DNA of 64,000 nucleotides. It comes from an uncultured Porphyromonadaceae bacterium. Lineage in GTDB: Bacteria; Bacteroidota; Bacteroidia; Bacteroidales; Muribaculaceae. The notes under the pieces are model-generated. The model ran no database searches, was not told the origin of the DNA, and was given only the letters and a program-made list of their open reading frames with translations. Shown one piece after another: positions 17,480 to 25,650 of this stretch. The position numbers and the translations under genes are program-made. Each line of letters opens with the position of its first letter. Within the stretch, counting starts at the first letter, position 1. The stretch spans positions 1 to 64,000 of the forward strand of contig CAMWRW010000003.1 in assembly GCA_947176755.1 (NCBI GenBank), given 5' to 3'.

Positions 17480-19126
17480 ATGAAAAGATTTTTAACAGCG
17501 GCGGCCGTTGCCGCCCTCTGCGCGGCTCCCAATGCGGAGGCCTGCACCAACCTTATCGCTACCAAGGGGGCGACAGCCGACGGTTCGGTCATGATGACCT
17601 ATTCCGCCGATTCCCACACCCTCTATGGATTCCTTCATCACAGCCCCTCCGGCAAGCACTCGGCGGGAGATGTGCGCCGTGTCGTGGAATGGGACACGGG
17701 GAAGCCGCTTGGAGAAATTCCTCAGGTGAAAGAGACCTATAACGTGATTGGAAACATGAACGAACATCAGGTCGTGATCGGCGAATCGACCTGGGGAGGG
17801 CGCAAAGAACTTGCCGACACAACGGGTCAGGCTATCGTCGACTATGGAGAACTTATCTACATAACGCTCGAACGCGCCCGCACGGCCCGCGAGGCACTTG
17901 ACATCATGACGACGCTCGTGGCCGACAACGGCTATGCCTCAGGAGGGGAATCATTCACGATCGCCGACAAGAATGAGGTCTGGGTGATGGAGATGATAGG
18001 CAAGGGAGCCGAGAAGGGAGCTGTCTGGATTGCAGTCCGCATCCCCGACGGCGCAATATGCGGCCATGCCAACGAACCGCGAATCCGACAGGTCAATCTC
18101 AAGGATAAGGAGAACGTAAAATATTCCAAGGATATGATTTCTTTCGCTCGCAAACGGGGATATTTCAACGGCAAGGATGCCGATTTCTCTTTTGCGGATG
18201 TCTACGGCGAACATGACGCGTCGACTCGCCGAGGCTGCGACGGCCGCGTATGGAGCTTCTTCCGCCGTTTCAACAAGGAAGCGGATAAATATTTCGCGTG
18301 GTGTAACGCCGATTCCGACGTTCCGATGCCCCTCTATGTGTTCCCCGACAAGAAACTGACGCTTGAGGATATGCAGAACTCAATGCGCGACCTCTTTCAG
18401 GACACTCCCTATACAATGACTGAAGATCCGGGCGCCGGACCTTACCACTCGCCCTATCGCTGGCGACCGATGGAATATGAGGTCGACGGCAAGAAATATT
18501 GCATGGAACGCGCAATCGCCACTCAGCAGACCGGCTGGAGCTTTGTTTCGCAGAGCCGCGACTGGCTTCCGGATCCTGTCGGCGGACGCCTCTGGTTCGG
18601 CACGGACGACACCAACTTCACGGTCTATATGCCGATTTATTGCTCGGTTACGGAAGTGCCGCTCCAGCTGAAGGAAGGAGATATCCAGACATTCGATAAG
18701 GATGCCAATTTCTGGATGACCAACATCGTGGCCAATCAGGCTTACAACCGCTATTCGCAAATGATTCCCGACATACGCAAAGTGCAGTCGGAGCTTGAAA
18801 CCGAGTTCATTAAAGCCGCCAATGACCTCGACTCCCCTCTCACCCAACTCTACAAAGAGGGGGGCAACGAAGCTGTGAGCCTGCTTACCAACCAGCTGGC
18901 CGCCAGGGCCGCCGAACAAGCCACGAATGCATATCGCGACCTGGCGATCTATCTTTTCGTGAAATATATGGATGGAAATCAGAAAAAGACCGATGAGAAT
19001 GGCAACTTCATAAAGAGTGAATATGGAATGCCTGTTTATCCTGATTTCCCGGGATATCCGGACCCCGCCTATTATGAAAACATCGTGAAGGCAACCGGCG
19101 ACCATTTCCTCATCAAAGAGAAATAA
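17480..19126 (+). CDS. C69-family dipeptidase, secreted
   Basis: A 548-residue N-terminal nucleophile hydrolase of the PepD/U34 group, which cleaves dipeptides. The start at 17480 (MKRFLTAAAVAALC) gives a signal peptide ending near NAEA, directly before Cys22 of ACTNLIATKG, the family's catalytic N-terminal cysteine after processing. The conserved ATADGSVMMTYSAD, ESTWGGR and GGESFTIADKNEVWVMEM regions follow. Thus it is exported and matures by losing the signal peptide. An earlier in-frame start at 17453 would add nine residues and spoil the signal. It starts 19 bases after the HAD gene, so it could be read from the same transcript. A terminator follows. Confidence 0.92.
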   Translation: MKRFLTAAAVAALCAAPNAEACTNLIATKGATADGSVMMTYSADSHTLYGFLHHSPSGKHSAGDVRRVVEWDTGKPLGEIPQVKETYNVIGNMNEHQVVIGESTWGGRKELADTTGQAIVDYGELIYITLERARTAREALDIMTTLVADNGYASGGESFTIADKNEVWVMEMIGKGAEKGAVWIAVRIPDGAICGHANEPRIRQVNLKDKENVKYSKDMISFARKRGYFNGKDADFSFADVYGEHDASTRRGCDGRVWSFFRRFNKEADKYFAWCNADSDVPMPLYVFPDKKLTLEDMQNSMRDLFQDTPYTMTEDPGAGPYHSPYRWRPMEYEVDGKKYCMERAIATQQTGWSFVSQSRDWLPDPVGGRLWFGTDDTNFTVYMPIYCSVTEVPLQLKEGDIQTFDKDANFWMTNIVANQAYNRYSQMIPDIRKVQSELETEFIKAANDLDSPLTQLYKEGGNEAVSLLTNQLAARAAEQATNAYRDLAIYLFVKYMDGNQKKTDENGNFIKSEYGMPVYPDFPGYPDPAYYENIVKATGDHFLIKEK

Positions 19127-19142
19127 TTTCGCAGACATACTT

Positions 19143-19194
19143 AAAAGCCCGCATCACCGAGGCCCACAGCGGTCCGATGATGCGGGCTTTTTTT
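19143..19194 (+). terminator. Intrinsic terminator after the dipeptidase gene
   Basis: AAAAGCCCGCATCA pairs with TGATGCGGGCTTTT (14 pairs) around a 21-base loop, with extra T residues after it. Confidence 0.85.
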
Positions 19195-19246
19195 ACAAGT
19201 TGTCGATTGCGACCCTTCCGGTGTGAATCACGCTTTGTAACAGGCA

Positions 19247-19318
19247 TAAAAAAAATTGATTGTCATCCCGACAACCAATCTTGCGTTAACCTTAAAATCT
19301 AATACCATGAAAAACTCA
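19247..19318 (-). ncRNA. Small RNA of a repeated family, copy B
   Basis: Minus-strand unit nearly identical to copy A at 2962. The -7 box TAACTTTG is at 19322-19329. The body has TTTTTCATGGTATTAG and AAGGTTAAC; the terminator stem pairs 19255-19264 with 19270-19279 around a GGGAT loop and ends in eight U (19247-19254). The upstream palindrome ATGTT, four bases, AACAT is at 19348-19361. The unit points toward the end of the convergent dipeptidase gene, so it is not a leader of any visible gene, which favours an independent small RNA. Confidence 0.72.
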
Positions 19319-19468
19319 ATGCAAAGTTAGTTATATTTTTTAAAACAATGTTATAAAACATATAAAATTCTTCGATTATTAACATTTATTAAACATAAAT
19401 TAGATGATTCGCACAATAATAAATCTATGTTAACAATAATAAGCTGTATTATTAAATTCTGTTAATAA

Positions 19469-19500
19469 TTTGCACAGTAAGAAGAATCAGCATACCTTTG
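19469..19500 (+). promoter_or_regulatory. Promoter for the TraB/GumN gene
   Basis: TTTG (19469-19472), 20 bases, TACCTTTG (19493-19500): consensus Bacteroidota promoter about 65 bases before the ATG. Confidence 0.75.
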
Positions 19501-19564
19501 CACCGTTGCATTCCACTACAACACTACAACAATAACCGAATCACCACTTAAACCTATATTGACA

Positions 19565-20446
19565 ATGAAGAAAATATTCGCTATCGCCGCGATTACGGCT
19601 GCTGCATTCACATCCTCATCCAATGCACAGATACTATACAAAGTCGAGAAAAACGGCTCCGACAAAGTCAGCTATATCCTCGGAACTCACCATTTCGCCC
19701 CGATGTCGTCCGTAGACAAAATCGAAGAACTCCCCTCGATTCTTAGAAGTGTCGAGAAACTTTACGGGGAACTCGATATGGAACAAATGACCAATCCGGC
19801 CGTAATGATGGCCATGCAGCAGTCGCTGGTGGCTCCCGCCGACAGCACACTCGACAAGATTCTCACGCCCGCACAGCTCGACTCGCTAAAAGTTGTCTGG
19901 AATGACTACACCGGCGGACAGGCTCCGATTGAAATGATGTTTGGCGTCAAACCGTCGGTGATCTCCACCCAGCTTGCCGTCTTGATGGGCCAACGCGTGC
20001 TTCCCGAGCTCAATCCGCTTGAGGGAATCGACAACACGATGCAGACGCGGGCCAAAGAGCTTGGCATTCCCGTCGGAGGTCTTGAAACAATGGATTTCCA
20101 GATCGACATGCTTTACAACCGTCCTGTCGCCGAGCAGGCCGAGAGCCTGATGGAAATCGTGCGTGATGCCAAAGGCGAGGAGGAGAAAGCAATCCGGATT
20201 TCCGAGGCTTACCTCAATCACAATATCGACGAAATCCTTAAGGTCATGGCCGAGGAGGAACAAGATGACCCGGAAACACTCGAAAGAATACTATTCTCAC
20301 GCAACGCCAACTGGGTCGGCACGCTCAAGGATGAAATGGCCGACCGATCGCTGATGGTGGTTGTCGGAGCGGGCCATCTGGGAGGCAACCGGGGCGTGCT
20401 CGAACTTCTGCGCAAAGAGGGTTACACCGTGACACCCGTTGAATAA
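19565..20446 (+). CDS. TraB/GumN family protein, exported
   Basis: A 293-residue protein with a signal peptide (MKKIFAIAAITAAAF, cleavage near SNAQ). The N-terminal ILGTHHF motif and the C-terminal GAGHLGGNRGVLELLRKEGY segment are hallmarks of the TraB/PrgY/GumN family, whose members resemble erythromycin-esterase/Tiki-like metalloproteases. The biochemical role is unknown for bacterial GumN-like proteins. The ATG at 19565 is preferred over an upstream TTG at 19559 because it gives a standard signal peptide. The gene ends 15 bases before the ABC ATPase gene and may be its operon leader gene. Confidence 0.85.
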   Translation: MKKIFAIAAITAAAFTSSSNAQILYKVEKNGSDKVSYILGTHHFAPMSSVDKIEELPSILRSVEKLYGELDMEQMTNPAVMMAMQQSLVAPADSTLDKILTPAQLDSLKVVWNDYTGGQAPIEMMFGVKPSVISTQLAVLMGQRVLPELNPLEGIDNTMQTRAKELGIPVGGLETMDFQIDMLYNRPVAEQAESLMEIVRDAKGEEEKAIRISEAYLNHNIDEILKVMAEEEQDDPETLERILFSRNANWVGTLKDEMADRSLMVVVGAGHLGGNRGVLELLRKEGYTVTPVE

Positions 20447-20461
20447 TCCGCCCGATTCACA

Positions 20462-21310
20462 ATGGACATTGAGCTTAAAGATATAGAGTTTTCATATACC
20501 GGGAAAGGAGCCCCGGCGCTGCAAGGCGTGACAGCACGGATAGCGCCGGGAATCCACCTCCTCGCCGGGGAAAACGGCGCCGGAAAAACAACCTTGCTTC
20601 ACATTATCGCAGGGCTGCGCCGACCGACCCGGGGCCTCTGCCTTATCGACGGCGCCGATCCCGCAAGCGACCGTCCCGGAGAGATGGGACAACTGTTTCT
20701 GCTGGAGGAGAATCAGGAATTTCCCGGGAAAACGATCATGGATTTTGCCGCACAACATTCCCGGTTTTATCCAAAGTTCTCACAAACCGATTTTCTTTAT
20801 AACCTTGGAGAGTTCGGACTGACAGGGAACGAACCGATGAAAAAACTATCCGTCGGCATGAAAAAGAAAGCACAGCTATCTTACATACTTGCCCTCGGAA
20901 CCCCCTTGCTGCTTCTTGACGAACCCACCAACGCCCTGGATATCGAAGGCCGCGAGACCCTGCGCCGCCTTATCGGGATGCAGATTCAACCCGACAGGAC
21001 TCTCCTCATATCAACCCACTCCATCGAGCAGTTCGAGAGCCTTTTCGACGGGTGTATCGTTCTGGAAAGGTCGAAACTTGTGCTTACGGCCACAGAAGAG
21101 GAAGTATCCTCGCGACTGGCATTCCGCAATCTGCGCGAGTCTGATGCCGAGGCCCTCTACACAGAACCGCAGATAAACGGAACGCTCGCCATCACCCCTT
21201 TGCACAGAGATGACGAACCGACACGCACCGACTGGCGCATGCTGTACAGCGCCCTTCATTCCCCGGCCCAGGCACGAATCTTAGAATCAATAACAACCAA
21301 ACGCCCATGA
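20462..21310 (+). CDS. ABC transporter ATP-binding protein
   Basis: A 282-residue cytoplasmic ATPase. Walker A GENGAGKTT (Lys42), the signature region LSVGMKKKAQLSYIL (an LSVGM variant, as common in drug and natA-type exporters), Walker B LLLLDEPT and the switch His in ISTHSIEQ are all present. The C-terminal 80 residues extend beyond the ATPase core. It overlaps the permease gene by four bases and is followed by a GntR regulator, the arrangement of YtrA-type regulated export modules. Substrate unknown; antimicrobial or lipid export are the usual proposals for this class. Confidence 0.9.
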   Translation: MDIELKDIEFSYTGKGAPALQGVTARIAPGIHLLAGENGAGKTTLLHIIAGLRRPTRGLCLIDGADPASDRPGEMGQLFLLEENQEFPGKTIMDFAAQHSRFYPKFSQTDFLYNLGEFGLTGNEPMKKLSVGMKKKAQLSYILALGTPLLLLDEPTNALDIEGRETLRRLIGMQIQPDRTLLISTHSIEQFESLFDGCIVLERSKLVLTATEEEVSSRLAFRNLRESDAEALYTEPQINGTLAITPLHRDDEPTRTDWRMLYSALHSPAQARILESITTKRP

Positions 21311-22119
21311 ACCCATCCCTGAACCCCGACCGGTTTTCATGGAACCGCATCGGCGCTCTTTGTCATTATTATGGACCGCGCCTCCGAAAACAAATGATAA
21401 TATATTTTTGTGTGTCGCTGATCGCTTCCATTATCACTCTCATTCCGGCGCCGGGGGCATTTCAAGTGGCGCTGTTTACGATGAGCCAGACGGCATTGCA
21501 GCTGATGTATTACATGGCTCCGGTCGTTCTGGCTAAAAACGGCGACACGCGCATAGTCGATCGGCTGGTTCCCGCCACGTCTCTTGAGAAATTCCTGTTC
21601 CTGACATGTTATTTTATTCCGGTCACGGGAGGCTTGACTCTGCTGCTCCCCCTGATTTCAACGAAGGTCTACATGATGATTCCGGCCGTTCAGACAGCAG
21701 ATCTTGTCGATCTGCTCAATATAAGAGCCAACACGTCATGGCCCATACAGTTGACAAACATCATGGGCGGAATATCATGCGTCCTGACTTGTCTATATGT
21801 CGTTGTTCGCTCGCATAGCAACCGGACGCTGAAAGGAGTTCTCTCCGTGTTCGGCGTAGAGATAGCAATAGGGATTCTGGGGGCAATATGGGGCATGTCT
21901 ACCGCGTTTATGGAAGGGTTTCACGACGGATATTCAGGCGTGTGCCCCAACAACCTGAGCGCCCTCAGCCGGGAAGAAACCAATCAGATTATGCATGACG
22001 CCATAACCGGCATGACTCAATCCGACGGTTTCCTCATCGCTGTCAACATGATCATCGGAGGGTACATGCTGCTGATGTTCATTCTCAACTACAGAGTGCA
22101 AAAGAAGATGTCCGTTTAA
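21307..22119 (+). CDS. ABC transporter permease-like membrane protein
   Basis: A 270-residue inner-membrane protein with about six hydrophobic segments (for example MIIYFCVSLIASIITLIPA and FLFLTCYFIPVTGGLTLLLPLI). It has no further recognisable motif and looks like the membrane subunit for the ATPase with which it overlaps by four bases (ATGA). It shares its stop with the start of the GntR gene (TAATG). All three genes are therefore translationally coupled. The specific family is not clear. Confidence 0.75.
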   Translation: MNPSLNPDRFSWNRIGALCHYYGPRLRKQMIIYFCVSLIASIITLIPAPGAFQVALFTMSQTALQLMYYMAPVVLAKNGDTRIVDRLVPATSLEKFLFLTCYFIPVTGGLTLLLPLISTKVYMMIPAVQTADLVDLLNIRANTSWPIQLTNIMGGISCVLTCLYVVVRSHSNRTLKGVLSVFGVEIAIGILGAIWGMSTAFMEGFHDGYSGVCPNNLSALSREETNQIMHDAITGMTQSDGFLIAVNMIIGGYMLLMFILNYRVQKKMSV

Positions 22120-22472
22120 TGGAATTCAGTTCAGACAAACCGATCTACCGACAGATTGTCGACTATGCCTGCTGCCGCGTGATGGGCGGCGAGTGGAGTC
22201 CCGGAGGAGGCGTTCCTTCGGTCAGGGAGTTGTCGGCGGCTCTTGGAGTCAACAGCCGGACCGTTCTGAAAGCATTCGACGATCTTCAGGAAGAGGGCAT
22301 TATAATTCCCCGTCGCGGCATGGGGTTCATCCTTGCGGAGGATGCTCCGCAACGCATCATGGCCAAACGGAGGCAGGAATTTTTCAACACGACCATTCCG
22401 GCCATCCGTGAAGAGATGGAGCGCCTGGGAATAACTTCCGCCGAACTTATCGAAGCCTTGAAAAAGGGGTAA
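22119..22472 (+). CDS. GntR-family regulator, YtrA subfamily
   Basis: A 117-residue DNA-binding protein. The winged helix of the GntR type covers residues of about 8-75 (IYRQIVDYACCR, GGGVPSVRELSAALGVNSRTV, DLQEEGIIIPRRGMGFI). The short helical tail with no ligand domain is typical of the YtrA subfamily, whose members usually repress an adjacent ABC transporter operon. Here it is the last gene of the operon, and its ATG overlaps the permease stop. It probably autoregulates the unit; the operator is not identifiable by eye. Confidence 0.9.
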   Translation: MEFSSDKPIYRQIVDYACCRVMGGEWSPGGGVPSVRELSAALGVNSRTVLKAFDDLQEEGIIIPRRGMGFILAEDAPQRIMAKRRQEFFNTTIPAIREEMERLGITSAELIEALKKG

Positions 22473-22511
22473 GACCCCGCGCTCACATATATCTTAATGC
22501 CGGAGAACCGA

Positions 22512-23489
22512 TCAGCGGTGGAACACGAAGAACCGCGACGGATCGAAGCGGGGCAAAGCCATAAGCTGGACGTCGGCCTTCCGGTCGAGGAGCGTTTCCT
22601 GAGCAGACCCGACGGTCAACCCGTCGGATTCAAGCGCCTCGCGAACAGCCTTCACGGCCTTCGCGGGCGTATTGTTGTCTTTAGAGAGATGGCATAGAAA
22701 AATGTAACGCAAGTCAGGGTTGACAATCTCTTTGAGAAAACGCGCAGTGTCAGCGTTGTCGAGATGGCCGTTGACATCCCGGATTCTTGCCTTCAGATAT
22801 TCGGGATAGGGGCCGAACCGCAACATTTCGGAATCATAATTCGCCTCGATCACGAGATAATTAGCCCGCGACATATAATGGCGGGCACGGTCGGTGACGG
22901 CCCCGAGGTCGGTGGCGAGCACGAAACGCCTTCCTTCATATTCCAGAGAGAAGCCCATATTGTCGCTGCCATCGTGGGGCACTTCAAAGGCGGTTGCCTC
23001 GAATCCTGCAATCTTGAAAGGAATTTCCTTAAAAATCGGGGTATGGTACTCCTTGATCCGTCGCGAAATGGAGTGGCGGCGGAGAAGACCGTTCAGCACG
23101 CGGTTGGTGCAGAAAAGGGTAATATGCCGGTTGTTTCGCAGCAGATTGTAGGCATATTTGACATGATCGGAATGGTCGTGGGTGAGCAGAAGTCCTCTCA
23201 CAGACGACATCGGGATACCATTTGCGGCCAGAATATCGCGCACCTGCTCGGATCTGATTCCGGCGTCGATTATAACGCCCCCCTCCTCCGTGCCGACATA
23301 ACAGGAATTTCCGCTTGACCCGGAGGCCAGCGAGAGGTAGAATATCCGCCCCGGACGGGGTTCGGCGGAGGCAGGTTCGTCAAGATCCGTCAACCCCCCT
23401 CGCCCCGGATCGAACGCCTTGCCGGCATTCAGATCCAGTTCGTCGAAAGGAAGGCGAGGATGATTATCGAATCTTAATTTTTTACTCAT
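22512..23489 (-). CDS. MBL-fold metallo-hydrolase (YycJ/WalJ-like)
   Basis: A 325-residue cytoplasmic protein. The zinc-binding motif LLTHDHSDHVK gives the HxHxDH set typical of metallo-beta-lactamase-fold hydrolases, and IFLCHLSKDNNTPA holds the late histidine. LASGSSGNSCYVGTEEGGVIIDAG at the start of the domain is characteristic of the YycJ group, which in Gram-positive bacteria has a 5'-to-3' exonuclease-like role linked to cell wall control. The first 50 residues are a charged extension. The substrate in Bacteroidota is unknown. It lies 14 bases after the RsmI-like gene on the same strand and is likely co-transcribed. Confidence 0.87.
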   Translation of the reverse strand: MSKKLRFDNHPRLPFDELDLNAGKAFDPGRGGLTDLDEPASAEPRPGRIFYLSLASGSSGNSCYVGTEEGGVIIDAGIRSEQVRDILAANGIPMSSVRGLLLTHDHSDHVKYAYNLLRNNRHITLFCTNRVLNGLLRRHSISRRIKEYHTPIFKEIPFKIAGFEATAFEVPHDGSDNMGFSLEYEGRRFVLATDLGAVTDRARHYMSRANYLVIEANYDSEMLRFGPYPEYLKARIRDVNGHLDNADTARFLKEIVNPDLRYIFLCHLSKDNNTPAKAVKAVREALESDGLTVGSAQETLLDRKADVQLMALPRFDPSRFFVFHR

Positions 23490-23503
23490 TTTCAGATTGG
23501 GAA

Positions 23504-24223
23504 TCAGGAGGGAACATGAATTAGAAAGATCGCCGGACGCTTGTCGTAATCAGTCTTCCGCCCCTTCCATCGGGAAGCCGGGAGCGTAACGACCGACTCA
23601 CGGGCGGGATCCGTAATGTCGCAGGCCACACAGAGGAGCGTATCGGGTCGGAGAGAGCCTGCAAGGAATTCCACGAGGCGGTTGTTGCGGTAAGGAGTCT
23701 CGATAAAAATCTGGGTCTGGCCGAGTTTGCGGGCCCGCGATTCAAGCTCGCGCAGCGCGGCGAGTCGCTCCCCCTCTTTGATCGGAAGATATCCATTGAA
23801 AGCAAAACCCTGGCCGTTAAATCCGGAAGCCATAAGGGCCATAAGAATGCTGGAGGGCCCGACGAGCGGAACGACTTTTCTCCCCTCCCGCTGGGCAATC
23901 GCCACCACGGCTGCCCCCGGGTCGGCAACGGCCGGACATCCGGCCTCGCTCATCACTCCCATCGGCAATCCGCGCCTCAGAGGATCGAGAGCTGCCGAAA
24001 TCGATTCGGCCCGCGTGTGGCCGTTAAGCTCGAAAAATGTGCAGTCGTCAATCGGAAAATCCCGGTGCCAGCGTCGAAGAGCCCTTCGGGCTGTCCGGAC
24101 ATTCTCCACGATGAAATGACGGATTTCCTTGACTATTTGCAAATTGCCCATTGGAATCGACATCTCCGACGGAGCTTCCGAAATTTCAACGGGAAGAAGA
24201 TAAAGGGCAGGTAAAAGTTCCAT
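23504..24223 (-). CDS. SAM-dependent methyltransferase of the tetrapyrrole-methylase/RsmI group
   Basis: A 239-residue protein. The segments MGVMSEAGCPAVADPGAAVVAIAQ, VVPLVGPSSILMALMASGFNG and FIETPYRNNRLVEFL match the RsmI-like members of the tetrapyrrole (corrin/porphyrin) methylase superfamily; RsmI methylates the 2'-O of C1402 in 16S rRNA. The N-terminal start LLPVEISEAP differs from classic RsmI (about 280 residues), and this short version is common in Bacteroidota as a separate subgroup. rRNA modification is likely but not certain. The gene diverges from the RsmF-like gene. Confidence 0.8.
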   Translation of the reverse strand: MELLPALYLLPVEISEAPSEMSIPMGNLQIVKEIRHFIVENVRTARRALRRWHRDFPIDDCTFFELNGHTRAESISAALDPLRRGLPMGVMSEAGCPAVADPGAAVVAIAQREGRKVVPLVGPSSILMALMASGFNGQGFAFNGYLPIKEGERLAALRELESRARKLGQTQIFIETPYRNNRLVEFLAGSLRPDTLLCVACDITDPARESVVTLPASRWKGRKTDYDKRPAIFLIHVPS

Positions 24224-24284
24224 AATTCTGTTTTGCCTTTTATCTAACGCAAAAAAGGGCGTTTTATTGAACTTCCACCGGCAA

Positions 24285-24316
24285 TTTGGGGATTGGGGGG
24301 CATTTTATTATATTTG
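24285..24316 (+). promoter_or_regulatory. Promoter for the RsmF-like gene
   Basis: TTTG (24285-24288), 20 bases, TATATTTG (24309-24316). Leader about 40 bases. Confidence 0.7.
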
Positions 24317-24362
24317 CAATGGAGTTGCATCAGGCAATCTGTAATTTCACGGTATAAAAATA

Positions 24363-25637
24363 ATGGAAGTGGAGAGAATATTGTCGACAGGAGAACGCGT
24401 TCCGGAAGGGTTCGCAAAAATGATCGAAGAGATGCTCGGGAAAGCGGCCGATACGTTTTTCGACGCTCTATGCGAGTCTCCCTCCGTGGCGATAAAGATC
24501 AATCGGCGCAAAGCGGGAAGTCCGGCAGCGGCCGGATACGGCGAAGGTGAGCCCGTGAGATGGTGCGAATCCGGAATATATCTTGAACAGCGTCCGAAAT
24601 TCACGCTCAATCCCCTGCTTCACGCCGGAGTCTTTTATGTGCAGGATCCCTCCTCTATGGTCTATGAGACATTGGCGTCGCAAGCCATGGAGCTGACAGG
24701 CCATAAAGGTCCGGTTGTGGCGCTTGATCTTTGCGCCGCTCCCGGGGGAAAATCGACCTCTATCCTCAATGCGCTTCCCGACGGGTCGCTGCTTGTGGCC
24801 AACGAAATTGTGCCGGCGCGTGCGAAAGTGCTTCGGGAGAACCTCATCAAATGGGGCTACCCGGAAGTGATAGTGACCCGCGAAGACTCCTCAAGACTTG
24901 CGGCGGGAGGCGAGCAGTTCGACCTTGTAGCCGTCGATGCGCCCTGCTCCGGCGAAGGAATGATGAGAAAGGAGCCGACGGCGGCCACCCAATGGAGTCG
25001 GCGGCTTATCGAACAATGCGCCTCGCTGCAGAGGGAGCTCCTTCGCAATGCGGCCGCGATGCTCAAACCCGGGGGAGTGCTTATATATTCCACTTGCACG
25101 TTCAACACCGTTGAAAATGAAGACAATCTGGCCTTCGCCGTCGAAGAACTCGGGCTGGAATCCTGTCGGGCGCAACTTCCTGACGGAACCGCGATCGGCA
25201 CCGAACTCAAGGGGGATTATCCGGCACTCCGCTTCATGCCCCATCTCACTCGCGGGGAGGGTCTTTTCGCGGCAATCCTCCGCAAACCGGGAGAATACCT
25301 GCCGACGGCCGATCCCGGACGTGTCGGCAAGAATATCGCAGGACTCACCCGGCCCATTCTCGACCGAATCCCGACAACCACAATCAAAGGGCGACTGGAA
25401 GTTCCGGCCCCGGAATGGCCGCTGTCGACAGATTTTCCCGCCGATTTTCCCCGCGTCGGACTCACGGAGGAGGAGGCCCTCTCCTACCTGCGGCATGAAG
25501 CCCTCCGTCTCCCTGCAGAGACCCCTCGCGGATATGTGGCAGTCTGTTTCAACGGCGTCCCGCTCGGCCTGGTGAAAAATATCGGCAATCGGGCCAACAA
25601 CCTCTATCCCTCGGAATGGAGAATACGCCATCTTTAA
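24363..25637 (+). CDS. RsmF-like 5-methylcytosine RNA methyltransferase (NOL1/NOP2/Sun family)
   Basis: A 424-residue SAM-dependent RNA methyltransferase. LDLCAAPGGKST is the SAM motif I. The two catalytic cysteines expected in the family lie in VDAPCSGEGMMRK (motif IV) and YSTCTFNTVENE (motif VI). The C-terminal 130 residues (LRHEALRLPAETPRGYVAV and following) resemble the RsmF-type PUA-like RNA-binding tail. The target is probably 16S or 23S rRNA cytosine; the exact base cannot be assigned. It begins a rightward gene run that continues 13 bases later with the copper ATPase. Confidence 0.9.
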   Translation: MEVERILSTGERVPEGFAKMIEEMLGKAADTFFDALCESPSVAIKINRRKAGSPAAAGYGEGEPVRWCESGIYLEQRPKFTLNPLLHAGVFYVQDPSSMVYETLASQAMELTGHKGPVVALDLCAAPGGKSTSILNALPDGSLLVANEIVPARAKVLRENLIKWGYPEVIVTREDSSRLAAGGEQFDLVAVDAPCSGEGMMRKEPTAATQWSRRLIEQCASLQRELLRNAAAMLKPGGVLIYSTCTFNTVENEDNLAFAVEELGLESCRAQLPDGTAIGTELKGDYPALRFMPHLTRGEGLFAAILRKPGEYLPTADPGRVGKNIAGLTRPILDRIPTTTIKGRLEVPAPEWPLSTDFPADFPRVGLTEEEALSYLRHEALRLPAETPRGYVAVCFNGVPLGLVKNIGNRANNLYPSEWRIRHL

Positions 25638-25650
25638 CAGAAAAATCAGA

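Larger units (their letters stand above)
19127..19564. other. Intergenic region, 438 bases
   Basis: It contains, in order, the dipeptidase terminator, small RNA copy B with its promoter and palindrome, a very AT-rich stretch (19375-19465) with nothing recognisable, and the TraB/GumN gene promoter. Confidence 0.6.

Noticed and set aside
22119-22472. Toxin-antitoxin or phage-defence reading of the ABC-permease-GntR unit
   Set aside because: The GntR protein is a clear YtrA-type regulator and the ATPase is a normal transporter type; no toxin or nuclease domain is present.
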